The notes: generated by a model not told the origin, from the sequence alone. DNA of 64,000 nt from Cepaea nemoralis (GCA_014155875.1 JACEFZ010027763.1:210001-274000), one strand, 5' to 3'; counted from the stretch's first letter, positions 1 to 10,862 are shown. Made by a program: numbers and translations.

Positions 1-142
1 TTTGAGAAATGACGATATTACAAAGTACTAAAGCACTAAATTGTCGACTTTATTGCACCGAGTATTTCACCATCTGAATATGTTTCACTCCGAGTACAAT
101 GTAGATCTTCATACTTGTTTCGTAGACTACAAGGAAAGAATC

Positions 143-182
143 TGTGTGTGCGTGTGCGTGTGCGTGTGTGTTTGTGCGCGTG
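143..182. repeat. (GT)n microsatellite
   Basis: Short impure GT/CGTG run just beside the first SINE copy. Length-variable simple sequence with no coding content. Confidence 0.85.
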
Positions 183-189
183 GCGAAGG

Positions 190-428
190 GGGTGGGTTGA
201 AAGGCAGTAGGATAAACTTCACTGAGCTGAGTTTTAACCCATATAGGAAAGTTACTTTCCGTTGGGTGGCCTGCCAAAATCTTCGCATGAAGCACGAACT
301 CCGTGGCTCCAGCGACGACCCCCAGGAGACTCCGAGAAAATTACATTCGTGAAACGAACGACGTAGCCCGGAATAGAACCCGCAACCTTCTGAGGGCGAA
401 GCAGGTGTCGTAAGCCCTCGCGTTTGAA
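190..428 (-). repeat. tRNA-derived SINE, family S4, minus copy
   Basis: Read on the minus strand, this begins near 428 with a tRNA-like head containing a B-box-like GGGTTCTATTCC, then runs into a body with the blocks CGGAGTCTCCTGG and GGTCGTCGCT. The same blocks in the same order occur on the plus strand at 405-690, so the two are copies of one family. The family name is mine. Exact ends are not fixed because I could not read a clear target-site duplication. The minus copy ends in the region of the GT run. Confidence 0.7.
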
Positions 429-690
429 TCGTGCTCCGAAGGTTGTGGGTTCGATTCCGGGCCGCACCCTTCAGTTTACGAGTTAAATGTTTCGGAGACT
501 CCTGTGGGTCGTCGCTTAAAGCTACGGAGGTCGTGCTTTGTGCGACGCTTTCCGTGCTGCGGAAAGAGACCGAGCCATATGGGATAAAACCCGGTGCTAT
601 GAAGTTGACCCTGTCGACTTTTAAGCGACTTTTTTAAGCCCTCGACCTCGGAGACCCCCTCGGAGACTACAGTCTGGTATTCGACTGTGC
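405..690 (+). repeat. tRNA-derived SINE, family S4, plus copy
   Basis: The B box reads GGGTTCGATTCC near 449-460, close to the RNA polymerase III consensus. It is followed by the body blocks CGGAGACTCCTGTGG and GGTCGTCGCTT shared with the inverted copy at 190-428. The two copies sit head to head and almost touch, forming an imperfect inverted repeat of about 500 bp. The 3' part (about 560-690) has no clear counterpart elsewhere in the window. Confidence 0.7.
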
Positions 691-1335
691 TCAATATCAG
701 AAAGTATGGACAATGTGTCCTAACCGAGATTATGGAACATCATAAAAGATCTGATGTTTCCAGTACATTAGACCCACGACATTGAATCCTTACATCATGC
801 CGCGAGTAATCATTGTAAATTGGTCTCCTTCAGCACGTCTGCATGACTGTTTTCAAGATTTATTCTACAGGAGATAATTAGATCATTAAACATTGATTGA
901 AACATCAAATTCTTCTCTGTTTGGCTCAAACTAGAAGAAAACGATACGAGTCTGGGGGGGGGCCATTCCTCCTCAAGTATCGCGATTCCATTATTGTAGC
1001 TCCTTTGAGAGCTCTGACTGCGATAACCACATCATGTACTCGACTTACTGTGACTACCGATGATTCGTTCGTGACTTCCTCGCTAAGGGAATATCCACCA
1101 GTTCATGTTTCAATTCACGTTTATAGGACTGAAATATCGTAGTCTGCTTTACGATGTTCTCTAGACTGTAAATGATTTTGTAAAATTTGCGTGAAGGAAG
1201 TTAAGCAAAGTTACTTTAGGGGTCATAAGCTTATTAGCAATATAGTATTCAGCATCAACAGGCTAGTTAGCTCAAGGGGTAGATGGTGAGGTCTACTGAT
1301 GTCAGTCCAATGTTCTCTTCTTTCTTTAATTCTCT
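691..1335. other. No recognisable feature
   Basis: AT-rich sequence with short open frames only. No domain, tRNA-like box, microsatellite or match to the repeat families of this window was seen. Confidence 0.5.
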
Positions 1336-1445
1336 TCCTAATCAGTTATTGGCTATTTGTGATTTTCCAGGCACTTTTATTTTCAGTAGTTTGCCATTGC
1401 TTTCTGATCAGCCGACGATGATACCATTGTGAAAATCAACGCAAA
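1336..1445 (-). repeat. SINE S1, partial minus copy
   Basis: On the minus strand this reads AGAAAGCAATGGCAAACTAC followed by a degenerate body, the hallmark internal block of family S1 (full copies at 6662-6914 and 61146-61399). Only the central third is preserved and the ends are not resolved. Confidence 0.6.
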
Positions 1446-2030
1446 CGATCTATTCCTAAATTATTTTTCATCTGACTTAGAACTCGGTATATCGAGACTG
1501 ATAGTGCGTTCAGAAGCGGCTGTAGTAGATAGCAAGAATAATGATTGTATCATGCTGTGTGGCTGGGAGACAATCTGTCCATTGAAGTATTATATTTAGT
1601 CTTCACATATTGTCGACACCTTTCTCTAATGGATTCATTTCCAAATATACCAAATGACGCACCTAATGTTGGACAGCCACTAACAAAGTTATCGAAATAT
1701 GGTTTATTTTTCTTATCTCAGCTTGCGGCGGTGAAAGTATTACGTATTCCACTCAGCCATTATTATTAATTTACCTCCTGATTACTTTGAATCTGTATAG
1801 CAAAGTGATTTTGGTAAATATTTCTGAACCAAGCAACTCCTAGTGTAAAATAATTGATGCTCGAGTCGTAAAGAGTTAAGATGCTGAAGGAAACAGACTG
1901 GAGAAAGTAGATGTAGGTTTGATCGAGTGCAGTTTTCAGGTGACCTAAGAACGTCTTTGATGAAACAGCGGAGTTCATGCTTTGGCAGTGTGCTTTTCTG
2001 CGAGGAGGAACAATCATCATCATGATGTTA
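1446..2030. other. No recognisable feature
   Basis: Intergenic-type sequence with no recognised gene, repeat family or RNA signal. Confidence 0.45.
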
Positions 2031-2033
2031 AAT

Positions 2034-2190
2034 ACCGATAAGCTTGGGTGGTCATGTTTCGCAATCCCATGCTATCACCAGAGTCGTGGATCCGCTCCGT
2101 ATTCTTGTCTCGACCATGCCACGAAGCAAAACCATCCAAATATTTACTTCTCTGCCTTCCCCTTGTTCTTTTCCCCTCCAATTTATCTAG
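2034..2190 (-). mobile_element. LINE-C 3' fragment
   Basis: Minus-strand translation gives degenerate versions of the LINE-C C-terminus: the blocks SKYLD, HDSGD and the terminal CATGATG tail that follow RT in this family. Compare the better copies at 27037-27447, 37186-37410 and 45459-45651. It is heavily 5' truncated and non-functional, and contains several stops. Confidence 0.65.
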
Positions 2191-2282
2191 TCCAAACAGT
2201 CAAATAGGGTAAAATACGTTGCAATTAAGTCGATCATCTCGTGATTGCGGTTTTGTTTTTAGTCAATAAAGTCTAGGAATAA

Positions 2283-2399
2283 ATTGTGGTGGGAACGATT
2301 AGTATTATGACTCTTCGCTGGCTGTTGAACGAGGGGACGGAGCACATATGGGAATATACTGCATGCATGGATGTCGGTTCTTAACTCAACTCAAGTCAA
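2283..2399 (+). mobile_element. LINE-A 3' end, 117-bp 5'-truncated insertion
   Basis: The insertion is flanked by a perfect 9-bp duplication TAGGAATAA (2274-2282 and 2400-2408). Its translation MTLRWLLNEGTEHIW matches the C-terminal residues of the larger LINE-A copy at 10863-12972 (MTLRWLLNEGTEHVW), and it ends in the same ACTCA-type tail. It is therefore a very short LINE retrotransposition product in which only the last ~35 codons and tail were copied. Boundaries are firm because of the duplication. Confidence 0.85.
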
Positions 2400-2764
2400 T
2401 AGGAATAATCTAGGCGAAGAGAGGAGCCACATATCTCTTTGTCCTAGAATTTCTGATTGGCTACCCCTATACAACAAAACGACAGCATCTGCCGCCAGAG
2501 CTACCTTTTACCTTTATAGTTGAAGGCGACAAACCGAAATGGCAAACGACGCAGCAATAGCAAAATAGCAATTATGACAGTTCAATGCAGCATTTAAAAA
2601 ACCTCGCAACCGACAATGAGAATGACGAATATTGATGTTGTGATGACGTGGATAACATGGGCGGCGACATTGATCATGATCAGCATTTTGACAGAGCGCA
2701 CAAATGATCACGTGAGGACATGTGAGCTGTTAATGATCGCTGTATTATTGTTACGGAAGCAGAG
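2400..2764. other. No recognisable feature
   Basis: No coding, RNA or repeat signal recognised beyond the 9-bp target duplication at its left edge. Confidence 0.4.
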
Positions 2765-3235
2765 GTAGTTCAGTAGCTGGAGCGCTTGCCTGCCGGCCCG
2801 GTGGTCATGCATTCGATTCCTCTTCTAGGAGAGAGATATTTTACTGGGATCTCAGGTAAACGGAGTCTGTAGCGAAAGGATAGCGAGCGCAATTCGTTAT
2901 CATGGACACCGCGTACGAAATCAGCTGCAGGCGAGTTGAAAGCAGGTCGCCTTGTGTTGCTTTTTAACAACAGTATGAGCGTCGGTAGTTCAGAAAGCCA
3001 TAGCAAACTATTGACGTAAACTTTCCTAGCAAAACACGAACAGCCAAAACATGTTAGCGTTAATTGTAACGTCCTGTAAAGGACATACAATTAACTTTTA
3101 ATTCGTGTAAACCAGTCTTAATTGGCATGAGGACATTTGCTGGGAAGTGAATGCGGAGGGTAAGATGTTGACTACATCGGCCATCAAGTGCTGATTGATC
3201 TACGTAAACTAACATTGGGGCCAGCAACATATGCA
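2765..3235 (+). repeat. tRNA-derived SINE, family S2, interrupted copy
   Basis: The head has an A-box-like stretch (TAGTTCAGTAGCTGGAGC) and a B-box-like CATTCGATTCC about 35 bp later. The tail block near 3178-3205 (AAGTGCTGATTGATCTACG) is the S2 signature seen also near 22530, 24750, 42390, 59550 and 60770. The distance between head and tail is larger than in other copies, so unrelated sequence (about 2850-3090) has probably been inserted. Family name is mine. Confidence 0.65.
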
Positions 3236-3251
3236 CACTACGCCTCAAGAT

Positions 3252-3333
3252 TTCGTTGTTGTTGTTGTTGGTGTTGTTGTTGTTGTTGTTGTTATTGTTG
3301 TTGTTGTTGTTGTTGCTGCTGCTGCTGCTTTCG
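3252..3333. repeat. (GTT)n / (CAA)n microsatellite
   Basis: Trinucleotide repeat, GTT with a short GCT end on the plus strand. It lies directly downstream of the S3 SINE read on the minus strand, so it probably began as the 3' CAA-rich tail of that SINE and then expanded. Confidence 0.85.
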
Positions 3334-3334
3334 T

Positions 3335-3597
3335 GGGTTTTGAATGTAAGCGTAGTCCATCCACGCTTCTTCTAATAGCACTGGACTGAATTTTGTTTGT
3401 GAATTTGCTTTCCCTATCGTCATCAGGCGAATCCACTCCGACATCATAGGTACTTGTAATTCGGGTTCCCAAGTCAAGGACGAGAAGTGAAAATGTTAGT
3501 CCAACTGACCGGTGTGGGGGTTGGACCCCTACGTCAGCATCAGCACCGGAAGTTTTAGAACGATAGCTCGTATCCATTCTGTCATGCTGACCTCCTG
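3335..3597 (-). repeat. tRNA-derived SINE, family S3, minus copy
   Basis: On the minus strand a B-box-like GGGGTCCAACCCC is followed by blocks CTCGTCCTTGACTTGGGA and GAGTGGATTCGCCTGATGA. These blocks recur at 8905-9150 (minus) and 44195-44455 (plus), defining a three-copy family here. The head upstream of the B box is degenerate. The 3' end runs into the CAA microsatellite. Confidence 0.7.
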
Positions 3598-3609
3598 CCT
3601 CAAGATATA

Positions 3610-4038
3610 GGGGGGGGGGGGGAGGAGATGAGTGGTCTAGAGGTATGGTGTCCGCCTCGAGTGCTGGAGGTCTCGGGTTCAAGCCCCGGTGGGGGTCGGG
3701 ATATTTTAACGTGGACTTCTAGTAATAAAATGTCCCCTGGTCTCTGGGTAGTGAGATCGGACGCCCGTGTGTATTGTTGCGCACGTAAAAAATCCCTTGG
3801 CAATTGTAAACTGAAAAAGAGTAGCCTACGGGCGCTGCCTGGGCAAAATTTTCGAGTTAAAAATCTACCTAAAGTATTTCAGTATCCTCACCGGTGCTAC
3901 GGAGTTCGCGCACTGAGCTGAGTTTCTCCAGACTCAGGCTTGAGTTAGGGGTAGAACGGAGCACTTATGGGTTACACCCGTGTGCCGTGATGTTGATCCG
4001 TTAACTAAACTAAACTCAACTAAACTCAACTCAACTCC
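3610..4038 (+). repeat. tRNA-derived SINE, family S5, with LINE-A-like 3' end
   Basis: A possible 7-bp duplication AGATATA flanks it (3603-3609 and 4039-4045). After a run of 13 G it has a near-consensus A box (TGGTCTAGAGG at about 3632) and B box (GGGTTCAAGCCC at about 3677), the two internal RNA polymerase III promoter elements of a tRNA-derived SINE. The last ~90 bp (block ACGGAGCACTTATGGG and a CTAAA/CTCAA tail) resemble the 3' end of LINE-A at 2330-2399 and its minus copy at 10863-10935. This suggests it was mobilised by that LINE. The head is clear; the exact 5' boundary, because of the G run, is not. Confidence 0.75.
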
Positions 4039-4045
4039 AGATATA

Positions 4046-5088
4046 AAAAGGATTATTATACTTTAGACACGTATTGGGTCATGTCCGTATTCGGTTAATG
4101 TAACCAACTTATCTAGGTAGTCCCATAGCAAATACTGCCACTGGGGTGTGAAGTGTTAGTCCTTCACATATCCCAGGCCATGCCATGTGAGGTGGGATGG
4201 CCAGTTCCCTTTTTCATGGGTTATACAAAGCAACAATGTAATAGATCCCAGCCGTTAACAATGTGGCTCCATGTCACAAGAAATTTGCAAGCAAATATGA
4301 GACCTGGTATCAATAGAGAGAACGTAATTGCTTTCCTGTAATATGTCCCCTATCACTAGACAGGGGGAAGGGCTACGAGTGTTTACAGCAAACACTTATT
4401 TGACAGATTTCCCCAAGCAATTACATAATTTACAGTTGGCTAGGAGACGACGGCAAATGTTTGTGTTTCTCTGGGAGTTTGATTGCCGCCCATTGGAAAT
4501 AAATGGTGCATGACCAGCACCACACGCCCTGTGTACTGATGTATGCCCGTATTCGGTTATTTGAATCCTGGTAGGCTGTTATACCTGCCTCTTAATTTAG
4601 ATATTGATAGTCAATATTTTCGTTTTACATATATTGTGCCTAGTAATGAATAAGTGCTGTACTTTTATCCTCTTTGTACCTTTATCCTCTTTGATTGTAG
4701 TGGTCCGGGTGTATTGATTGACTGCTTTCGGTCGTGCTGACTTAAGCGTTAAATTATTTGAATTAGTATGGTTTGTGTTAGAAACATTTATTCTGATTTA
4801 ATTACTGTATACAGCCTTTAAAAAAGGAGTTACGCTGTGTCAACACGGTTATAGAGGGGACAATGCGGGATGGGAAGAGAGTTCAGTATAATTTCATCGC
4901 CCGAAGTCACTCAGTTTTAAAATCATTCTAAGGATTAGCACTGAATAACAGCCAAATTTTCATTTCACAATGTACCATGTTTTGTCTAGTGAACTTTGAT
5001 CAGTATGCGTAAGAAGCTATCACATTTCATCAGTATGCATAAAAAAGTATACAGTTTCATTACGCACACTCGGGCGCCCGAGCCTGAA

Positions 5089-5089
<1 letters not shown>
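4046..5089. other. No recognisable feature
   Basis: About 1 kb of AT-rich sequence with short open frames and no recognised domain or repeat family. Confidence 0.45.

Positions 5090-5124
<35 letters not shown>
5090..5124. repeat. (CA)n microsatellite
   Basis: About sixteen CA units ending in a short ATAT stretch. Confidence 0.9.
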
Positions 5125-5129
<5 letters not shown>

Positions 5130-5737
5130 ACTATGCGAGCGTGCTTGCAGTTATCTGTGCGTGCAGGCAGATGGCAGACATTGTATTGATTTGCATTGAT
5201 AAAAACCACAGAAAAAAAGTAGAAATGACAGGAATATTCGGTGTGCTCCTAGATTTCTAACTACGGAGGAAAGGTGATGATGATGGTGATGATCCTCCAA
5301 CTACGGAGGAATTATCAACGTTTGCACTGTGCACGTAGTCTCTCCTATGTGTTCTCCCTCGTTGGAAGTTCACGTCTGATCAAGTGGCGTAGCTATCGGA
5401 GTGAACGCTTTCCCGATGCTTTACTATTTTACTTATGCTGCAAAAGTATTCCTATGTGTGTCATGACGCCGTTTTATATGATCGCTTCCCTTTAATGTTA
5501 GAACCTGGTTATGCCACTGGTACGATCACCTACCCGAGGACCAGGAATGAGTATATTATACTTTTCGTATTTAGTACAAATTCACACTGTCCACACGGGG
5601 AATCACACCCTGACTGTTCTAAGCCAATTCACTACTTGCTCCTGTTTTACGAGTGACATATACTACCAGAGCCGTATACGATTACTTTAGCAGTTGGATA
5701 TATCGCCATTTCAATATGGTTATATAGTTGACGAATT

Positions 5738-5822
5738 CTTTGTGTGTGTGTGGTGTGTGTGTGTGTGCACGCGTGCGTGCGTGCGTGCTGCGTGCGTACG
5801 TGCATGCGTGCGTGCGTGAGTG
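5738..5822. repeat. (GT)n and (GCGT)n microsatellite
   Basis: Impure GT run passing into GCGT/GCGTGC units: alternating purine-pyrimidine sequence of the kind that can adopt Z-DNA. Confidence 0.85.
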
Positions 5823-6000
5823 CGATGTATAACTTTCGAAAAATTTCTTCTGTGAAGGGAAAGAAGTAAAAACGGGGCTAATTACTTTATTTCATTACAA
5901 GTGTCAAACTCACATAAGAAGAACCCATGTACGGATCGTGAAGATCGAGCAGTTAGCAAATGCGCACTAGCAATTACAAAATGGCTGGCCCACTACCGAC

Positions 6001-6625
6001 ATGTATTATGTGCTATATGAACAAAACAACAATGCCTTATTTGTTTTTTGTGGTCAGAGAGTAAAATCTTCTGAAATCTACAGTAGAATGATGGTTCAGT
6101 ATGGTATCAGCCGTTTGAATCTTGGGAAAATATATGAATGGGTGAAAGAGTGTCAAAATAGAAGACGCAGGAATGTGTTGGGAAATTCATGATGAATATC
6201 TTTTGGTGCATTTCCAGGAAAGAGGTGAAACTGTGACTAGTGCTCGATACAGTGATATACTAGTGAAGAAACTGAAGCCCGCGATACGACAGAAATGCTG
6301 GGGACTTCTCTCAGAGAAAGTATTATTGCTACACGAAAATCCCGCCTTCATACGGCTGCGCATACATGGATACACTATGTGCTGTGAAATTTGAGGTTTG
6401 AAATATCCAACATTCAGTCCAGACTTGGCGTTAGTAGACTCCCGTTTGTTCGGACACTTGAAAGAATATTTGCTGGTTCATGGATTTGCAGACGACAATG
6501 AGGTAATAGATGCTTTGCATAATTGTTGTAAGCCACACTCAAAACCAGTTTCCTATATGAATCAACAAGCTAGTATACAGGAATACCAAGTTTGCCGCCT
6601 GGCAGGAGGGCTATGTTGAGAAATA
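6001..6625 (+). pseudogene. Mariner transposase remnant with internal deletion
   Basis: Three consecutive frame segments are mariner-like. The first (6001-6180) resembles the N-terminal helix-turn-helix region (SRMMVQYGISRLNLGKIYEW). The second, after a frame change near 6185, starts directly in the late catalytic region (VHFQERGETVTSARYSDIL ... LLSEKVLLLHENPA). The third (6398-6625) carries the SPDLALVDSRLFGHLKEYL block. In intact mariners the first and second blocks are separated by roughly 130-150 residues that include the first catalytic Asp, so an internal deletion has fused them. The second acidic site of the DD34D triad is replaced (LLHENPA where LLHDNA is usual). The element is dead. 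Terminal repeats were not identified. Confidence 0.8.
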
Positions 6626-6661
6626 ACACACAGAACATTTCTGGTTCGCACTATTGTAAAC

Positions 6662-6914
6662 GCCGGTCTCCCTGGCCTAGGTGTTAGCGACTTTCTCCGT
6701 AATCCAGTTTATCCTCGTGAGCAAACGCAGCCGCGCGAGAATAGGTAGCGGTTCTCGCCGTGCCCGTTACTTATGGGATACGTGAACCGTCCGCTCAGAA
6801 AGCAATTGCAAACTGCTGAGCGAAATATTGCCAAGAAATAAATAACAGTGGTAAAATGCTGGTGTTGACAGCGATGCCCTGTAATAGGATATGAGAACCA
6901 AAAAAAAAACAAAA
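6662..6914 (+). repeat. SINE S1, full-length copy
   Basis: Flanked by a perfect 13-bp duplication CACTATTGTAAAC (6649-6661 and 6915-6927). It begins GCCGGTCTCCCTGGCCTAGG, which contains an A-box-like TGGCCTAGGTG, and ends in an A-rich tail. A matching full copy with its own duplication lies at 61146-61399, and partial copies are at 1336-1445, 10085-10215, 13340-13515, 26735-26860, 63500-63605 and 63730-63865. A clear B box is not visible, so tRNA origin is likely but not proven. Length is 253 bp. Confidence 0.85.
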
Positions 6915-6968
6915 CACTATTGTAAACAAGTTATTCGTAAAATTCCTGTTACTTAATGACTAGCCTCG

Positions 6969-6973
<5 letters not shown>

Positions 6974-7050
<77 letters not shown>

Positions 7051-7080
7051 GAGATAGAGAGAGAGAGAGAAGGTGGCTGT
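6974..7080. repeat. (GA)n microsatellite
   Basis: Nearly pure GA tract of about 100 bp; homopurine on the plus strand. Confidence 0.95.
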
Positions 7081-7170
7081 AAGATTTAATGCATTGAAAC
7101 TTTCACTTCTGAGTACGGTGTGGTTAGATCATTTCACATCTCGGACAATTGGACTTATACGTTGACTTTG

Positions 7171-7354
7171 TGTGTGTGTGTATGTGTGTGTATGTGTGTG
7201 TGTGTGTGTGTGGGTATGCGTGTTTGTGTGGGTGTGGGTGTGGATAGTGGTGGGTGTGAGTGTGTGTGTGTGTGTGTGGGTATGCATGTTTGTGTGGGTG
7301 TGGGTGTGGGTGGTGGTGGGTGTGAGTGTGTGTGTGTTCGTGTTCGTGTGTGTT

Positions 7355-7385
<31 letters not shown>
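7171..7385. repeat. (GT)n-rich tract upstream of Ig exon
   Basis: About 215 bp of GT with GGT and TTGT variants, containing two related copies of a longer unit (around 7171-7275 and 7250-7335). It is long enough to be open in several frames, but the resulting Val/Cys or His/Thr peptides are composition artefacts. It ends about 40 bp before the splice acceptor of the Ig exon at 7426. Confidence 0.9.
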
Positions 7386-7425
7386 CATCATCACTTGCTA
7401 TATGTTACGTGTATCTCTGTTCCAG

Positions 7426-7562
7426 GTATCCTCTGCAGGAGTCAGCAACCGCTAGACCTCAATAACCTACCCAAGTTTCTACACACCAATACCAATTTCA
7501 CCTACAAAGTAGGTCAAGTGGCTGTACTGGAGTGTTCTATAGAAAACCTCGAAGACAAGAAG
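7426..7562 (+). CDS. Ig-domain gene, exon encoding first half of V-type Ig domain (Dpr/DIP/zig-8-like)
   Basis: Translated in the frame ending at 7562, the exon gives LPKFLHTNTNFTYKVGQVAV followed by LECSIENLEDKK. Gx(V)xVLEC is the A'-B strand region of a V-type Ig domain with its first disulfide Cys, and the xNLxDK turn before the C strand is typical of the Dpr/DIP/zig-8 neuronal Ig family. The acceptor chosen is TGTTCCAG (ending 7425), which gives a phase-1 start as is usual at Ig-domain borders; a second acceptor, CTCTGCAG ending 7438, is possible. The donor is AAG|GTAGGC, phase 0. The continuation is the exon at 22846. Such proteins are usually secreted or GPI-anchored, with two or three Ig domains, and act in cell-cell recognition; that role is known of the family, not shown here. 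No signal-peptide exon was identified upstream. Confidence 0.8.
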
Positions 7563-8904
7563 GTAGGCTTGAGTGTGAACTACTTATGATCATTGCTTGT
7601 TGTCGAGTACAGATGTCTTTCTCATCAAGTTACTTTCTCATCGCCATTGATCACATGGACCTGATCATCACCATGTAATGAACTAAGTGTTTCATCTTCT
7701 AATACTGCCTTTCATCTCCCAAAGCAATACAGGTCCTCAACCAACTTACGCCAAGTCCTTTATAGACGTGTTCATGATTGATTGGGTTTTGCTAGTAACC
7801 TTTTCTATAAGATGAGGAAGCCAGTTTTACGCCATCCTTCTTAAATCGTCTATTGTGACATGCATGGCAATGTGCAGTGCAGTGGTTCTCAAACGGCAGG
7901 GAATCCCCCCCCCCTTTTCCCCCAGAAGGGAATTTTAGTGTTTCCATGGGGGGTGGGGAGGGTGGAGGATTAAGATTATTTCAAGATCACATTAATACAA
8001 GAACCGATTACTTGATATTGTTTTTTCCGCCATATTTTACAGTTCTGTGCTTCTCGTCCTTCTGAAATTTATTTTATAATGGAAGTAGACCCGCAAATCA
8101 CGTTTTATGCAGACGTCTAGACTTGTTATGGTATGTGTTATTTAATTTAGCTTATAGTTTTACGTATATTGTGCAGGGGGGGGGGGGAGAGAGAAAGATT
8201 TATATGGAGGAAATACGAAAGGGGGGAATGACGTTCTGAAAATATGGTGAAGGAGTGCATGTGCCACAAAAGGTTGCGAATCACTGGCATAGTGTTACTG
8301 TTCTTTGCTTCCCTTATAGCCGATGTAAAAGTGGATGCATGTTTGTGCCATTTCACTACAATTCACTTTAACGAAAAACACTATCTTTATAACCTTATAC
8401 TATTTTTATTTATACCAACTGAAGTTTTACCCTGCGTCTTCCTTATATAGCCTGTTCATTTTTGTATGAAAACTTATCGTTCTTGTTTTGTTTTTGTTTT
8501 TTAATTCGTTTTCTCATCTCTATCTGTTAGTTATCTTTATTTCTACTGAAATAGATATATGATTCCACACCTTGAAGTGACATTTCACAAATAATGATAG
8601 GGTTATCATTTGGTAGATTTATTCTCAGTATCTGACTTTACCTAATGACTATTTAATCTTCATTTGTGTGACCTTCCATCTAGTGTGTATAGTTTATCTT
8701 GCAGCTTGTTTCGTGCTTGGGACACACAAGGGCAAATTGGTTAGTGATGTCTAGATCCTCAAGCTGCTCTATCAGAGTCCATTGAACTCCATTTCTGGCT
8801 GTAGTTATTATGGTCTCCATAATCCAGCTATAGTCAGTTAGTAACATAAATGTTTTTTATTTGTTCATGCGTATTCCATATATGTACTACTAGTTCTGGT
8901 GCAC

Positions 8905-9150
8905 CGGACTGTTTTTTGCGAGTGGATTAGCTTTCCCTATTACCAGTGTTCTTAGTCTTCAGGCAAACTCACTCAGACTTCTGAGGTACTTGTAATATAC
9001 GTCCCAAGACAAGGACCAGAAGTAAACATTTTAGTCCAATTGAGCGGTGTAGGGATTGAACCCGCTACCTCGGTATCAATACACTGGAAGTTTAAGAGTA
9101 AGCTCTCTCATCCATTCGCAAATTCTGACCTCTAAAATAAATGTGACACC
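8905..9150 (-). repeat. SINE S3, minus copy
   Basis: On the minus strand a B-box-like GGGTTCAATCCC (about 9052-9063) is followed by the family blocks GGTCCTTGTCTTGGGACG and TACAAGTACCTCAGAAGTC. The same layout is found at 3335-3597 and at 44195-44455. No target-site duplication was resolved. Confidence 0.7.
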
Positions 9151-9253
9151 AGGCATTCTTGTTGCACTCCTGTTCGTATTTCATATGCATATAATAAAGT
9201 GTGTGCATTGTCATGAATTTAAGAGTTTTAAAATCTGGGCAGAGCGAGCTTTC

Positions 9254-9322
9254 ATCATCATCTTCACCAACCTCATCATCATCATCACCATCACCATCAC
9301 ATTCATTACCACCACCATCAAT
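9254..9322. repeat. Impure CAT/CAC trinucleotide tract
   Basis: CATCAT, CATCAC and CACCAC units mixed; a cryptic microsatellite that keeps two frames open. Confidence 0.75.
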
Positions 9323-10084
9323 TTATTCAACCCTGGTGCTGGGGATCAAGATTTCTGGTACATTCCATAGCTGCCTTCATAGTTGTCTCTCTCTCGTGCC
9401 ACTACGTGTACACCCACCTATGTCTGCATCGATACATTCGTGCATGGCTCGTTTATACATGTCCATGATCTCCCTGTTCCTCTTTTCCCCAGTATTTTGC
9501 CGCATCGTTCTCTCCTTAGAATCTTCATGTCTTTGGGTAACCCAGTCACGAGAATCTTCGCTTGTTGATTACGCTAAGATGTCTTCTTTCTTCTCTTACA
9601 TCTTCCAGAACTTAGAGTGAGTATAACTCAACGCGTTCGTTAACAGATTCAGTGGCAAACAGAAAGTAGATTTGTGCATAACAAAAATAGATGGCGGACA
9701 TGGGAAGTAGGGGTGTGTCAAAAGTTAATAGTATGGTAGTAGACATGTTGAAGTTGAATTATACATCAAATTAAAGTGGATTTCATAAGGAAAACTACTG
9801 TTCATATGTCCATGGCACATACGTGAACTCGCTTGAGATGATTGAGATGGGCACTACCACGACTTCCTAATCAAAGCATCTCTTAGTAGAACCTGCTGTG
9901 TATATGTACAATATTAGAACCATTTCCTTGTGTAGGCCTGAGTGTACAGAGGATTTGGTGGCCAGTCAGTCACGCCTGGGCCGCGTGGTCACCAAAAATG
10001 TACACCTCATTGGTGATCTGAAGGCAGCCTCACCAGCATGGTAATTCAGTACAGCTTCGTAATTGCATTTCCTAAAACTTAGTT

Positions 10085-10215
10085 GCATGTCCTTTGCATG
10101 ACGTCGCAGTCAACCTCAGTATTTATGGGGTGTTTTGTTATTTCTTGGCAGGTTTACGTTCCTTAATATTTTATTGTTTTCTGAACGACCGACACACATA
10201 CCATGGTATAAAAAC
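10085..10215 (-). repeat. SINE S1, partial minus copy
   Basis: Minus-strand sequence contains degenerate S1 blocks (TTGCCAAGAAATA analogue and GACTGCGACGTCATG near the 3' end). The 5' half of the family is missing. No duplication could be read. Confidence 0.55.
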
Positions 10216-10862
10216 AATGCAAGGTGGACTGCTACCAAATCACCCACAGCTGTGTTTAGAACGTGGTATGCTTCATTACAAATTGCTTCCATAACCCTTC
10301 GCCACAGAGATGAAACTGCATCCGCATTATCAGATGTACGAGCTGGTACTATTACCGAATCTGTATTCTCTGACTAATTGTCATGTTGTGTTAAATCACC
10401 CGCTCATTTAATCAGACCATCCCTGGCTACCATGTGTTCCCTGCTGGGTGCTTTAGTTTATCGACGTTCTTGTCCTAAAACAGGGATACATATTCATTTT
10501 AGCGGAAGGGATCACTTGACGGTTGACATAACTTTAGACCTATTGCCAGGCTTGGCCATGAGAATGGTATTCCCTTGGGAAAGGTTCCATGGGATGGGAT
10601 GAGATGGGACAGCACACATTTGTATTTCCCATGAAGCAGCATGGGACAGTAATTTGATCTACGTCAGAGCTATCCTTAATTTTGTTTATTTTTTTTTTAC
10701 ATTTTTAAAGCCGTTTATCCTTCTTTTTTTTTTCTTTATATATTTGTATCTATTCCTTATCTTGCGGTGGGACTCCGAATAAATAAATAAATACACATAG
10801 CCTTTTATTATATAAGATTACATTTTGGTGCGTCACCAGCAAAAATAGAAAACATGGTTAAG

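Noticed and set aside
3632..3690. Functional tRNA gene
   Set aside because: A and B boxes are good but no cloverleaf can be drawn, and the sequence continues into a body and tail flanked by a short duplication, as in a SINE.
7120..7465. Cys/Val-rich secreted peptide upstream of the Ig exon
   Set aside because: The frame is a translation of a GT microsatellite; only the part from 7426 on has a domain and splice signals.
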